Shown here in pieces: positions 44,202 through 52,206 of a DNA stretch of 64,000 nt (position 1 is the stretch's first letter; every line of letters begins with the position of its first letter). Below the pieces are notes generated by a model, which worked only from the letters and a program-made list of their open reading frames with translations, had not been told where the DNA came from and made no database searches. The position numbers were made by a program, and so were the translations under genes. Source of the stretch: Streptomyces rhizoryzae (GTDB lineage: Bacteria; Actinomycetota; Actinomycetes; Streptomycetales; Streptomycetaceae); NCBI RefSeq assembly GCF_023155275.1, contig NZ_JALMUV010000008.1, positions 1 to 64,000 on the forward strand, read 5' to 3'.

Positions 44202-45704
44202 ATGTGGTACGCACCCGGGAACGGGCGCGGCAAATGGTGGCCCCTGGTCGCCATCACCCTCGGCAACTTCATGCTGCTGGTCGATGTGACCATCGTGAAC
44301 ACCGCGCTGCCCAGGATGGCCGACAGCCTGGGGGCCTCCTTCACCTCCCTCCAGTGGGTGATGGACAGCTACGCGCTGGCGCTGGCCGCGCTGCTGATGG
44401 TCGCCGGTTCGGCAGCCGACCTCTTCGGCCGCCGCCGGCTCTACGTCGCCGGGCTGGCGCTCTTCGCGCTCGCCTCGCTGGCCTGCGGGCTGGCCCCCGG
44501 CGCGGACGTACTGGTCGCGGCGCGGGCCGTCCAGGGCATCGGGGCGGCGGCCATGTTCGCCACCAACACCCCGCTGCTGATGGCCGCCTACCAGGGCCGC
44601 GACCGCGGTGTGGCGTTCGGCGTCTGGGGCGGCACCAGCGGTGCCGCGGCCGCCGTCGGCCCGGTCCTCGGCGGGGTGCTCACCGAGTGGGCCGACTGGC
44701 GGGCGATCTTCCTGGTCAACCTGCCACTGACGGCCGTCGCGGTCCGGCTGACCCTGCGCCACCTCGGCGAGTCGTACGGCGACCGCGGGGCGCGGATCGA
44801 CTGGCCGGGCGCCGCCTGCTTCACGGTGTGCGCGGGCGCGCTGACGTACGGGCTGATGCGCGGCGGCGACCACGGCTGGACCGGGACCGGGACGCTGGCC
44901 ACGCTGGCCGTCGCGGTCCTCGCCCTCCTGGTCTTCGTCGCGGTGGAACGGCGCACCGCCCGCCCGCTGCTCGACCTGCGGCTGCTGCGCCGGCCCTCGT
45001 TCGCGGTCCTGATGGCGGCGGCGCTGCTGATGCAGGCGGCGGCCTTCCCGTACCTGACGTTCGTGGGCCTGTGGGCGCAGAACGTGCTCGGGATGTCGCC
45101 GATCGGGGCCGGTCTGGCGGCGACCCCGCTGGCGCTGATGTCGCTGCTGGTCGGCGTGTTCGGCGGCCGGCTGCTCCAGCGGATGCGGCCGCAGCTCCCG
45201 CTGGGCGTCGGGCTGCTGCTGATCGGCGCGGGCGGGCTGCTGCACGTCGCGCTGCTGCGCACCGGCGCGGACTGGCCCGCCCTGGTGCCCGGCCTGGCGG
45301 TCAGCGGCCTCGGGGTCGGCGCGGCCATGCCGGTCCTGGTGTCGGCGGCCCTGGGCGCCGCGCCCCCGGAGCGCGCCGGGATGGCGAGCGGCGCGGTGAA
45401 CACCTTCCGCCAGCTGGGCTTCGCCTTCGGCATCGCCGTCCTGGGCACGGTCTTCGGCGACGCCCTGCGGCACGCCGGCACCGGCCGGGCCGCCGTCGCC
45501 GCCGGTTACCTCGACGGCCTGCGCGACATCGCCCTGGTCTCCGGAGTGGTCGCGCTCGCCACCGCCCTGCCGGTCCTGGCGGTGGTCCGCGGCGGCCGGG
45601 GCCCGGGCGGTGGCCGGCCGGGCGGTGGCCAGGGGGCGGACGCCGCCCGGGGGGCCGAAGGGTCCCGGGGGGCGGGGGAGCCTGTGCGGGAGGCAGCGGT
45701 GTGA
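44202..45704 (+). CDS. DHA2-family MFS drug exporter
   Basis: A 500-residue protein with 14 predicted membrane segments. MLLVDVTIVNTALP (motif D), DLFGRRRLYVAG (motif A) and GGTSGAAAAVGPVLGGVLTE (motif C, antiporter) show a proton-drug antiporter of the EmrB/QacA type. ATG 44202 is favoured because CGGAGG lies eight bases upstream; ATG 44196 is too close to it. Divergent AsnC regulator upstream. The C-terminus is Gly/Arg-rich from minisatellite-like DNA. Confidence 0.92.
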   Translation: MWYAPGNGRGKWWPLVAITLGNFMLLVDVTIVNTALPRMADSLGASFTSLQWVMDSYALALAALLMVAGSAADLFGRRRLYVAGLALFALASLACGLAPGADVLVAARAVQGIGAAAMFATNTPLLMAAYQGRDRGVAFGVWGGTSGAAAAVGPVLGGVLTEWADWRAIFLVNLPLTAVAVRLTLRHLGESYGDRGARIDWPGAACFTVCAGALTYGLMRGGDHGWTGTGTLATLAVAVLALLVFVAVERRTARPLLDLRLLRRPSFAVLMAAALLMQAAAFPYLTFVGLWAQNVLGMSPIGAGLAATPLALMSLLVGVFGGRLLQRMRPQLPLGVGLLLIGAGGLLHVALLRTGADWPALVPGLAVSGLGVGAAMPVLVSAALGAAPPERAGMASGAVNTFRQLGFAFGIAVLGTVFGDALRHAGTGRAAVAAGYLDGLRDIALVSGVVALATALPVLAVVRGGRGPGGGRPGGGQGADAARGAEGSRGAGEPVREAAV

Positions 45705-45838
45705 TGAGTGGGCTTGGTGCGCCGGGTGCGCCGGGTGCGCCGGGGGTGCCTGGTGCGCCGGGTGTGCTGGGCGCGGGGGCCTGCCCGCGGGCGGGAGGGC
45801 CTGTCTGCGGGGGCGTCCGGGGGGGCCGGGGTGGTTGA
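45704..45838 (+). CDS. Possible short Gly-X-Y (collagen-like) ORF
   Basis: An ATG at 45704 overlaps the MFS stop (TGATG) and opens a 44-residue frame MSGLGAPGAPGAPGVPGAPG, followed by a Cys- and Gly-rich tail. The repeat DNA is GCGCCGGGT in tandem. It could be a real coupled gene, but GC-rich repeats often leave such frames open, so the call is weak. Confidence 0.25.
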   Translation: MSGLGAPGAPGAPGVPGAPGVLGAGACPRAGGPVCGGVRGGRGG

Positions 45839-45903
45839 ACGGCCCTGAGGGCCGGGCCGGTTGGGCCAGGCCGGTTGGGCCGGGCCGGTTGGGCCGGGTC
45901 GGC
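45718..45903. repeat. Minisatellites after the MFS gene
   Basis: Two tandem repeats lie in the 355-base gap before lysR. GTGCGCCGG-type 9-mers run from 45718 to about 45765. GGCCGGTTGGGCC-type units of about 15 bases run from about 45852 to 45900 (three to four copies). The rest of the gap has no other structure I can name. Confidence 0.75.
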
Positions 45904-46059
45904 ACCCGGAACCGTACGGCCGTCCACGGTTCCGGGTTGCCGCCCTGGGCCCTGTGACGATCGTCCCGGGGCGGCACCCCCAAGTCAATCCTCGGGTTTC
46001 CTTCCAAACCCCTTAGCAGCGGCTTGGGTTGTCCTGACCGCGCGGACTAGCGTGGCGGG

Positions 46060-47193
46060 GTGACCCTCGACGATCTCCGCGCCTTCGTGGCCGTGTGCGA
46101 GGCGGGCAGCCTCAGCGCCGTCGCCCGCGACCTGGGCTGCACCCAGTCCGCCGTCAGCCAGCGCGTCAAGCGCCTCGAACGGGAGGCGGGCCTCGGCCTG
46201 TTGGAGCGCCTCCCGCGCGGGGTGGCACCGACCCCCGCCGGCCGGATCCTGCACCGCGCCGCCGCCGACGGCCTCGGCGGCCTGGACCTGGCGCTGCGCC
46301 GGCTGGCCGACATGCGCGCGGGCGACGGCGGCACGGTCCGCGTCACCACCGGTGCCACCACCGTCCGGCACTTCATGTCCGACGCGGTGGTGGCCTTCCG
46401 GGGGCGGCACCCGCGGGTCAACCTGGAATTCCACACCGAGAGTTCGAGCCGCCGCTGCTTCGAGGCGGTCGCCGACGGCGACTCCGAGCTGGCCTGGATC
46501 ACCATCGGCCCGCCCGTACGGGGCATCGAGCAACACCCGGTGATCGGCCTGCCGTGGGTGCTCGCGGTCCGCGCCGACGATCCGCTGGCCGCCCGCGACC
46601 GTGTCGAACCGGACGAACTCGCCGCCCTCCGCCTCATCCGGCTGCCGGAGAACTCCACCTCCCGCATGCGCCTGGACGGCCACCTCGGCCACCGGGACGG
46701 CCACCTCGGCGACCGGGACGGCGGCCCGGCACTCGGGGCGGAGGGGTTCGCCGGGGTGCCGGGGCCGGAGGAGGCGGCCCCGACACCCCGGGAGGCCCAG
46801 CCCGGGCCCAGGGGGGCGGTGCCCGGGCCCAGGGAGGCGGTGCCGGGGCCCAGTGCCACCAGCGTCGCCGACTGGGACACCGCGCTGCTCCTCGCCGAAC
46901 TCGGCGTCGGCCCCGCCGTCCTCCCCCGGCTCCCCGGCCACCGGGCCACGGCCGCGCATCCGGGCCTGCGGCTGGTGCCGATCCCGGCGCTGCCGCCCCT
47001 GACGACCGGCTGGGCGGTGCGGCAGTGGGCGGCGCTCAGCCCGGCGGCGGTGGAGTTCGCGGAAACCGTGAACCGGTGGCTGACCGGCGGGCAGGAGGAT
47101 CCGGCCGGGGCGGCGCCGGGTGGGGCCGGGGCGGTGGCACCGGGTGGGGCCGGGGTCGTCAGGCCCGAGCGACCGGTTCCTGGATCTCGGTGA
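46060..47193 (+). CDS. LysR-family regulator with a low-complexity insertion
   Basis: 377 residues from GTG 46060. The HTH is LRAFVAVCEAGSLSAVARDL with TQSAVSQRVKRLE. The effector domain (about 92 on) has RVTTGATTVRHFMSD. Between NSTSRMRL and VADWDTALLLAELGVG lies about 60 residues of repeat-derived sequence (GHLGHRDGHLGDRDG, then PGPRGAVPGPREAVPGP) absent from normal members. It sits in a surface strand region and may still allow folding. The C-terminus is Gly/Ala-rich. The 3' end overlaps the convergent MerR gene by 35 bases. Confidence 0.87.
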   Translation: MTLDDLRAFVAVCEAGSLSAVARDLGCTQSAVSQRVKRLEREAGLGLLERLPRGVAPTPAGRILHRAAADGLGGLDLALRRLADMRAGDGGTVRVTTGATTVRHFMSDAVVAFRGRHPRVNLEFHTESSSRRCFEAVADGDSELAWITIGPPVRGIEQHPVIGLPWVLAVRADDPLAARDRVEPDELAALRLIRLPENSTSRMRLDGHLGHRDGHLGDRDGGPALGAEGFAGVPGPEEAAPTPREAQPGPRGAVPGPREAVPGPSATSVADWDTALLLAELGVGPAVLPRLPGHRATAAHPGLRLVPIPALPPLTTGWAVRQWAALSPAAVEFAETVNRWLTGGQEDPAGAAPGGAGAVAPGGAGVVRPERPVPGSR

Positions 47194-48049
47194 CCCATTC
47201 CTCCTTGTCCTCCGGACACTCCAGATACAGCTCGCGGGCGTACCCGGCCGAGCGGTAGCCGTTGTCGTCGATCCACCGCGCGAGGTGCTGCTCGGTCGGC
47301 AGGATCCGGCTCATCGGGCCCCTATGGACGACCGTGGCGGCGAGGCCCAGCCCGGGGAGCGTCACGACGTCGAAGCCGGGGGAGGGGGCGGCGCTGGGGC
47401 CGGCGGCGGCCTTCCCCAGCGCCTCCTGGGTGACCACGATCCCGGCGTGCACCACGACCGCCTCCCCCGCCGGCCGCCCCTCGGTCCCGGCGCCCTCCCC
47501 CGCCCCCTCCGGGGCGTCCTCGTAGTACGCCAGCCCGGGCCCCGCCGGGGCCACCCTGGCTGCCCTCAGCCGGCGCCCGAGTTCCTCGTAGAGCGGGGTG
47601 ATCACCGGCCCGATGTCCTCGGGGGCGTAACTCGCGGCGATCCCGCTCAGTTCGGCCAGCAGGACCGGTTCCGTGCTCTTGAGCACCACATCGTCGGCGG
47701 ACATCCATCCCTCGCTCTCGATCGTCCGGAGCCTCGCCTCGACCTCGGCCAGCCGCGCGTCGGCCGCGGCCCGCGCGGTCGCCAGCTCCGCCCGCCGCAG
47801 CCGCAGCATCCCGCGCAGCTCCGCCGCGTCCACCTGCTCGTCGAGGATCGCCGCCACCTGCTGGAGGCTGAATCCGAGGTCCTTGAGCGCGATGACGCGG
47901 TTGAGCCGCGAGAGCTGGGCCGCCGCGTAGAAGCGGTAGCCGGTGACAGGGTCGGTACGGGCCGGCCGCAGCAGCCCGATCGCGTCGTAGTGACGCAGCA
48001 TCCGGGCCGAGACACGGCCGTACCGGGCGAAATCTCCGATGCTGAACAT
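47159..48049 (-). CDS. MerR-family regulator with GyrI-like effector domain
   Basis: A 296-residue protein. The MerR HTH is FSIGDFARYGRVSARMLRHYD with TGYRFY, followed by a long dimerisation helix and a GyrI-like ligand domain (about 120-290, ending ARELYLECPEDKEEWVTEIQ). It belongs to the BmrR/TipAL-like class activated by small hydrophobic compounds. ATG at 48049. Upstream TTGACA and GTGGA-aaccgc-TCCAC (48061-48076) may be its promoter and operator. Convergent overlap with lysR. Confidence 0.9.
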   Translation of the reverse strand: MFSIGDFARYGRVSARMLRHYDAIGLLRPARTDPVTGYRFYAAAQLSRLNRVIALKDLGFSLQQVAAILDEQVDAAELRGMLRLRRAELATARAAADARLAEVEARLRTIESEGWMSADDVVLKSTEPVLLAELSGIAASYAPEDIGPVITPLYEELGRRLRAARVAPAGPGLAYYEDAPEGAGEGAGTEGRPAGEAVVVHAGIVVTQEALGKAAAGPSAAPSPGFDVVTLPGLGLAATVVHRGPMSRILPTEQHLARWIDDNGYRSAGYARELYLECPEDKEEWVTEIQEPVARA

Positions 48050-48593
48050 GACGCCTTCCAGTGGAGCGGTTTCCACAGTGTCAAGGTCAAGGTGAAGGTG
48101 AAGGTGAAGGGCGGAACGGGGGCGGAGGCGGGGCCGGGGTCGGGGGTCGGGAACGGTAACGGGGCGGGGCAAGATCAAGGGCTAGGTCGGGGAGAAGTCA
48201 AGGGTCCCGCCGGGCCACGCCCCGCGCGCCCCCGGCACCGCCGAGCCCCCAGTTGCCCGGGCCCGGCCCGCAGCCCGTGTCGGCCCCGCCGTCTGGTCCG
48301 GTCCCGCCACCTGGGCCGGACCCGCGGCCTGGGCCGGACCCGTAACCCGAACCGGGCCCGCACCCCAGGCCGGGCCCGTAACCCGAGCGGAACGCGCCAC
48401 TCAGCGGCGTGCCCCGGCCAGGGGCGGCAGCATCGCGTCAAGTCCGGTCCGCAAACCGTCAATGAAGCGTCATGGCGCGGCGGGACGCCCCCCGCGCCGG
48501 GCATAGCGTCTGTGCCGAGCCCCGGCGTACGCGTGCCCACCGGTACGCGTGGACCACCGGTCCGGGGCCGCCGTCCCGTCGAGGAGCAACGCC
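48050..48593. other. Repeat-rich intergenic region
   Basis: Holds an inverted repeat GTGGA/TCCAC (48061-48076), five tandem hexamers TSAAGG (48081-48110), and imperfect GC-rich tandem units of GGGCCGGACCCG type (about 48290-48386). No open frame here has a credible start, codon bias and RBS together. The promoter of the next gene probably lies in its last 100 bases. Confidence 0.55.
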
Positions 48594-49298
48594 GTGTCCC
48601 ACCCTCTCCACGCGGAAGACCCCGAGCCTGCCGATCGTGTCCCGGCCGGGCCTCTGTTCGTACCCGTCCGGCCGGGACCCGCGGGCTGTACGGCCCGCCT
48701 GTTCCGCACCCCGCTCGGCGGCCGTACGGCCGTCGGCTTCACCTCGCCGCAGCGGCTGGCCGAGGCCCTCGGCGGCGGCCAGCCGTGGGTGCGGCTCTCC
48801 GAGCCGGCCCTGCGCGCCCTGGCCGAACCGGTCGGCGCGACCACCGTCACCGTCGACCCGCGGTGCGCCCCGGCCCCCGGCCCCACCGCCCGCGAACGCC
48901 GCCTGATCCCCGAGGCGGTCCGGGAACGCCACCCGGCCCCGGTCGCCGTCCCCAAGACGGCGCGGGAACACCGAACGGCTGCCGGCGCGGGCCGCGAACG
49001 CCGAGCGGTCGCAGAGTCGGGCCGGGAGCCGCGGACCGTCGCAGAGGCGGGCCGGGAGCCGCGGACCGTCGCAGAGGCGGTGCGCGAGGCCCGGCTCACC
49101 GCCTACGCCGCCCGCGAGGCCCGCAGCACCGCCACCGCGGCCCGCGAGGCCCAGGCCGCCGCCGGTACGGGCACGGCCCGGACCACCTCCGGTACGGGCG
49201 CGGCCCGGACGCTTCCCGAGGCTCCCCGCCTCCCTCACGTCCCCCGCGCACCACGTGTCCCGCACATCCCCCGTAGAACACACCTACGGGCCGTCTGA
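48594..49298 (+). CDS. SAV_915-like hypothetical protein with Ala/Arg repeat tail
   Basis: 234 residues from GTG 48594 with GAGGAG upstream. The first ~90 residues form a compact domain (LFVPVRPGPAGCTARLFRTP, GGRTAVGFTSPQRLAEAL, WVRLSEPALRALAEPVGAT) that resembles the Streptomyces SAV_915 family. From about 105 on the protein is Ala/Arg/Glu-rich with repeats of a GREPRTVAEA unit. It lies 18 bases before the decarboxylase gene and is probably co-transcribed. No function is known to me. Confidence 0.7.
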   Translation: MSHPLHAEDPEPADRVPAGPLFVPVRPGPAGCTARLFRTPLGGRTAVGFTSPQRLAEALGGGQPWVRLSEPALRALAEPVGATTVTVDPRCAPAPGPTARERRLIPEAVRERHPAPVAVPKTAREHRTAAGAGRERRAVAESGREPRTVAEAGREPRTVAEAVREARLTAYAAREARSTATAAREAQAAAGTGTARTTSGTGAARTLPEAPRLPHVPRAPRVPHIPRRTHLRAV

Positions 49299-49316
49299 GG
49301 AAGGGGCACGCCACCG

Positions 49317-50957
49317 ATGAGCCACCCCACTCTGCCCCGGACCGTCCGCAACGAGGCACCGGCCCCCGCCCCGCCCAGCGGATCACCGCCCAGCGGGTCA
49401 CCGGTCGGCGGGTCACCCCGCGGCGGGTCACCGGCTGGCAGGTCGCGACCGGGGCCGGCCGCAGGGGCCACCGGGTCGCCGTCCAGCGCGGCGCCCGCTG
49501 GGGCCCCGCCCGCCGAAGGAGCCACCGGGCGCCCCGCCACCGCGACCGCCCCGGGGAGCCCCACCCCGCCGACCGCCACCCTCCCCCCGTCCCGCTCCGC
49601 GCCCCCGGCCGCCACTCCCTCCCCGCCCGCCTCCCCCGTCCCGAGCCCGGTGCCGGATCCGGACCCGCTCGCCATCTGGCCCGCGTCCGCCGTCGCGCTC
49701 CCCGACGGCGACCTCGCCCTCGGCGGCGTCCCGCTCACCGAGCTGGCCGACCACTTCGGCACCCCCGCCTACGTCCTGGACGAGGACGAGGTGCGCCAAC
49801 GCTGCCGCGCCTACCTGCGGGCCTTCCCCGGGGCGGACGTCTACTACGCGGCCAAGGCGTTCCTGTGCCGCGCGATGGCGCACTGGGTGGCGGAAGAGGG
49901 CCTGGGCCTGGACGTCTGCTCCGCGGGCGAACTCGAACTCGCCGTCACCACCGGCTTCCCGCCGGACCGGATCGTGCTGCACGGCAACGCCAAGAGCCCG
50001 GCCGACCTCCAGGCCGCACTCCGGCTCGGCGTCGGCCGGATCGTCATCGACAGCACCTCCGAGATCACCCGGCTCGCCGCCGCGGTCCCGGCGGGCAGTC
50101 GGCAGAAGGTGCTGGTCCGGGTCGTCCCCGGGATCGCCGCGGGCGGCCACGCCAAGATCCGGACCGGGACCGACGACCAGAAGTTCGGGCTGTCGCTCGC
50201 CGACGGTTCGGCCCAGCACGCCATCGCCCGCGTCCTCGGCCAGCCGCGCCTCGAACTCGTCGGCCTGCACTGCCACTTGGGCTCCCAGATCACTGCCGCC
50301 AAGCCCTACCTGTCGGCGGTGCGGCGGCTGGTCGGCTTACTGGCCCGGATCCGCGAGCAGCACGGCATCACCCTGCCCGAACTGGACCTCGGCGGCGGCC
50401 ACGGCGTCGCGTACCGGCCGGGCGAGCCCGCGCTCGACCTCCCCGCACTCGCCGCCAAGGTCCGCGCCGAACTGGCCCGCGGCTGCGCGGCGGCCGGGCT
50501 TCCGGTGCCGCGGCTGGCCGTCGAGCCGGGCCGCGCCATCGCCGGGCCGGCGGGCGTGGCCGTCTACCGGGTGCTGTCGGTCAAACGGACCGGCGCGCAC
50601 ACCTTCGTGGCGGTGGACGGCGGGATGAGCGACAACCCGCGGCCCGCGCTGTACGGGGTGCGGTACGCACCGCGGCTGGTCGGGCGCCGCCCGGCGGCCG
50701 CCCCGGAACGGGTCACGGTCGTCGGCCGGCACTGCGAGGCGGGCGACATCCTCGCCTCCGACGTCCCGCTGCCCGGCGACATCCGCCCCGGGGACCTGCT
50801 CGCGGTGCCGGTGGCCGGGGCGTACCACCTGTCGATGGCCTCCGGCTACAACCTCGTCGGCCGCCCGCCGGTCGTCGCGGTCACCTCGGGCCACGCCCGC
50901 CTCCTCGTCCGCCGCGAGTCCCTCGCCGATATCCAGGAGCGCGACATCGGCCTGTGA
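49317..50957 (+). CDS. Diaminopimelate decarboxylase-like PLP enzyme (second LysA)
   Basis: 546 residues. The first ~120 are Pro/Ala/Ser-rich and repetitive. A fold-type III PLP barrel then contains Lys in VYYAAKAFLCRAM, His in LVGLHCHLGSQI, the glycine-rich phosphate site LDLGGGHGVAYRPGE and the substrate-side CEAGDILASDV (Cys-Glu of the second subunit). These residues fit diaminopimelate decarboxylase, the last step to lysine. No lysine, threonine or homoserine genes are nearby, so this is more likely a paralogue with a specialised role. A downstream start after the extension cannot be excluded. Confidence 0.85.
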   Translation: MSHPTLPRTVRNEAPAPAPPSGSPPSGSPVGGSPRGGSPAGRSRPGPAAGATGSPSSAAPAGAPPAEGATGRPATATAPGSPTPPTATLPPSRSAPPAATPSPPASPVPSPVPDPDPLAIWPASAVALPDGDLALGGVPLTELADHFGTPAYVLDEDEVRQRCRAYLRAFPGADVYYAAKAFLCRAMAHWVAEEGLGLDVCSAGELELAVTTGFPPDRIVLHGNAKSPADLQAALRLGVGRIVIDSTSEITRLAAAVPAGSRQKVLVRVVPGIAAGGHAKIRTGTDDQKFGLSLADGSAQHAIARVLGQPRLELVGLHCHLGSQITAAKPYLSAVRRLVGLLARIREQHGITLPELDLGGGHGVAYRPGEPALDLPALAAKVRAELARGCAAAGLPVPRLAVEPGRAIAGPAGVAVYRVLSVKRTGAHTFVAVDGGMSDNPRPALYGVRYAPRLVGRRPAAAPERVTVVGRHCEAGDILASDVPLPGDIRPGDLLAVPVAGAYHLSMASGYNLVGRPPVVAVTSGHARLLVRRESLADIQERDIGL

Positions 50958-51400
50958 GCGCGCGGCCCGTGAGCGTGCGGCTTGTGAACGTGCGGCTTGT
51001 GAACGTGCGAACGTGCGAGCCTGTGAGCCCGCACAGGCCCTCCTCCGGCTCGGCCGCCAGCCCGTGCCCCTGCCCCTCTGCCCCTCTGCCCCTCTGCCCC
51101 TACGGCGAGCCTTGCGGCTGGCTCCCCAAGGCTCCCCGAGGGCGGGGCAGGGGCCCTTCGCCGCGACGGTTCGCCATCGATAGATGCCCCACGAAACAAT
51201 TACTTGTAGGATGACCGGGCAACCTGCCCCAGGCGCGCGCCGCAAGCACGAGGCACGCGAGGCACGCGAGGCAGGACCGGCGAGCCGCGAGCCACAGGCG
51301 CACGGCGCGCGCTGGCCTGGCCCGACGAGGCCCAGCGCACCCAGCCCCGAGCCCCACCCCGCCCCACCACCCAGAAACGGACACCGAACGCCCCATGGCA
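50951..51400. repeat. Intergenic minisatellites before gntR
   Basis: A 15-base unit (CTTGTGAACGTGCGG and variants) is repeated four times from 50951 to 51010, beginning inside the last codons and stop of the decarboxylase. TGCCCCTC is repeated from 51071 to 51102, and AGGCACGCG recurs near 51250. The region also carries the GntR-type palindrome at 51196-51207. No gene seen. Confidence 0.75.
51196..51207. promoter_or_regulatory. Candidate FadR-type operator ACAA-N4-TTGT
   Basis: ACAATTACTTGT is a short palindrome in an AT-rich patch in otherwise GC-rich DNA, 188 bases upstream of a FadR-type GntR gene. The form is close to operators of FCD-type GntR proteins. Binding is inferred. Confidence 0.4.
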
Positions 51401-52105
51401 CTCCAGGCAGCCGGACGGCAGTCCCTCGTCGACACCGTCGTCGAAACCCTCCGCGCCCAACTGGCCACCGGCGCCTGGCAGGTCGGCACCCGCATCCCCC
51501 CCGAGCACGCGCTGGCCGAACAGCTCCAGGTCGGCCGCAACACCGTCCGCGAGGCGGTCCGCGTCCTCGTCCACGCCGGCATGCTGCGCTCCCGCCAGGG
51601 CGAAGGCACCTTCGTCGTCTCCACCGCGGACCCGGCCGAGGTGATGCGCGGCATCCAGCGCGCCGGTATCCGCGACGTCCTCGAACTGCGCATCGCCCTG
51701 GAGGCCGAGGCCGCCCGGCTGGCCGCACTCCGCCACGAACCCGCCGATCTGGAACGGATGCGGGCGGCCCTGGACGCCCAGGCCGAACTGGAGGACACCG
51801 AGGGCCGCCCGCACACCGGGAGCCTGGAGCTCTACGCCGATCACGACATCGCCTTCCACAAGGCCGTCGTCGACGCCGCGCACAACACCGCGCTGACGGC
51901 CACCTATGGCTGGTTCAGCAGCTCCGTACGCGAAGCCCTGGTCAGCGCCCTCGACGACCAGGCGATGCCGAAGATCGTGCACGGCGACCACCGGGCCGTC
52001 CTGGACGCGATCGCGCACGGCGACCCGGACGCCGCCGAACGCGCCACCCGCGCCCTCCTGGAGAAGCCCAAACGCGCCGTGGAAGCCCTCCTCGCCGCCG
52101 ACTGA
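51395..52105 (+). CDS. GntR-family (FadR/FCD) regulator
   Basis: 236 residues. The N-terminal winged helix contains TGAWQVGTRIPPEHALAEQLQ and VGRNTVREAVRVLVHAGML. The FCD ligand domain (about 90-225) has the metal-binding set Asp/His in ADHDIAFHKAVVDAAHN and His in GDHRAVLDAIAHGD. It acts on organic-acid or related ligands. ATG at 51395. The MFS gene 100 bases downstream on the same strand is its likely target. Confidence 0.92.
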   Translation: MALQAAGRQSLVDTVVETLRAQLATGAWQVGTRIPPEHALAEQLQVGRNTVREAVRVLVHAGMLRSRQGEGTFVVSTADPAEVMRGIQRAGIRDVLELRIALEAEAARLAALRHEPADLERMRAALDAQAELEDTEGRPHTGSLELYADHDIAFHKAVVDAAHNTALTATYGWFSSSVREALVSALDDQAMPKIVHGDHRAVLDAIAHGDPDAAERATRALLEKPKRAVEALLAAD

Positions 52106-52185
52106 CCCGGCCTCTCCCCTCCTGACTCCCCACCCCCTTCCCCTCTTCTCCCCCTCCCTTCTCCCGCTCTCCCTTCCCCCGCGCA
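52106..52185 (+). repeat. Polypyrimidine tract between gntR and MFS gene
   Basis: About 80 bases of the plus strand are almost only C and T (CTCTCCCCTCCTGACTCCCC and on). Such a purine-pyrimidine strand asymmetry can form triplex or melt easily. It lies directly before the MFS start region at 52207. Confidence 0.6.
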
Positions 52186-52206
52186 CGATTGGCTAGGTAC
52201 GCACGC

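Noticed and set aside
48182..48540. Open frames on the minus strand before the SAV_915-like gene
   Set aside because: They consist of repeat-derived Gly/Pro/Arg/Thr sequence without a credible start or codon bias.
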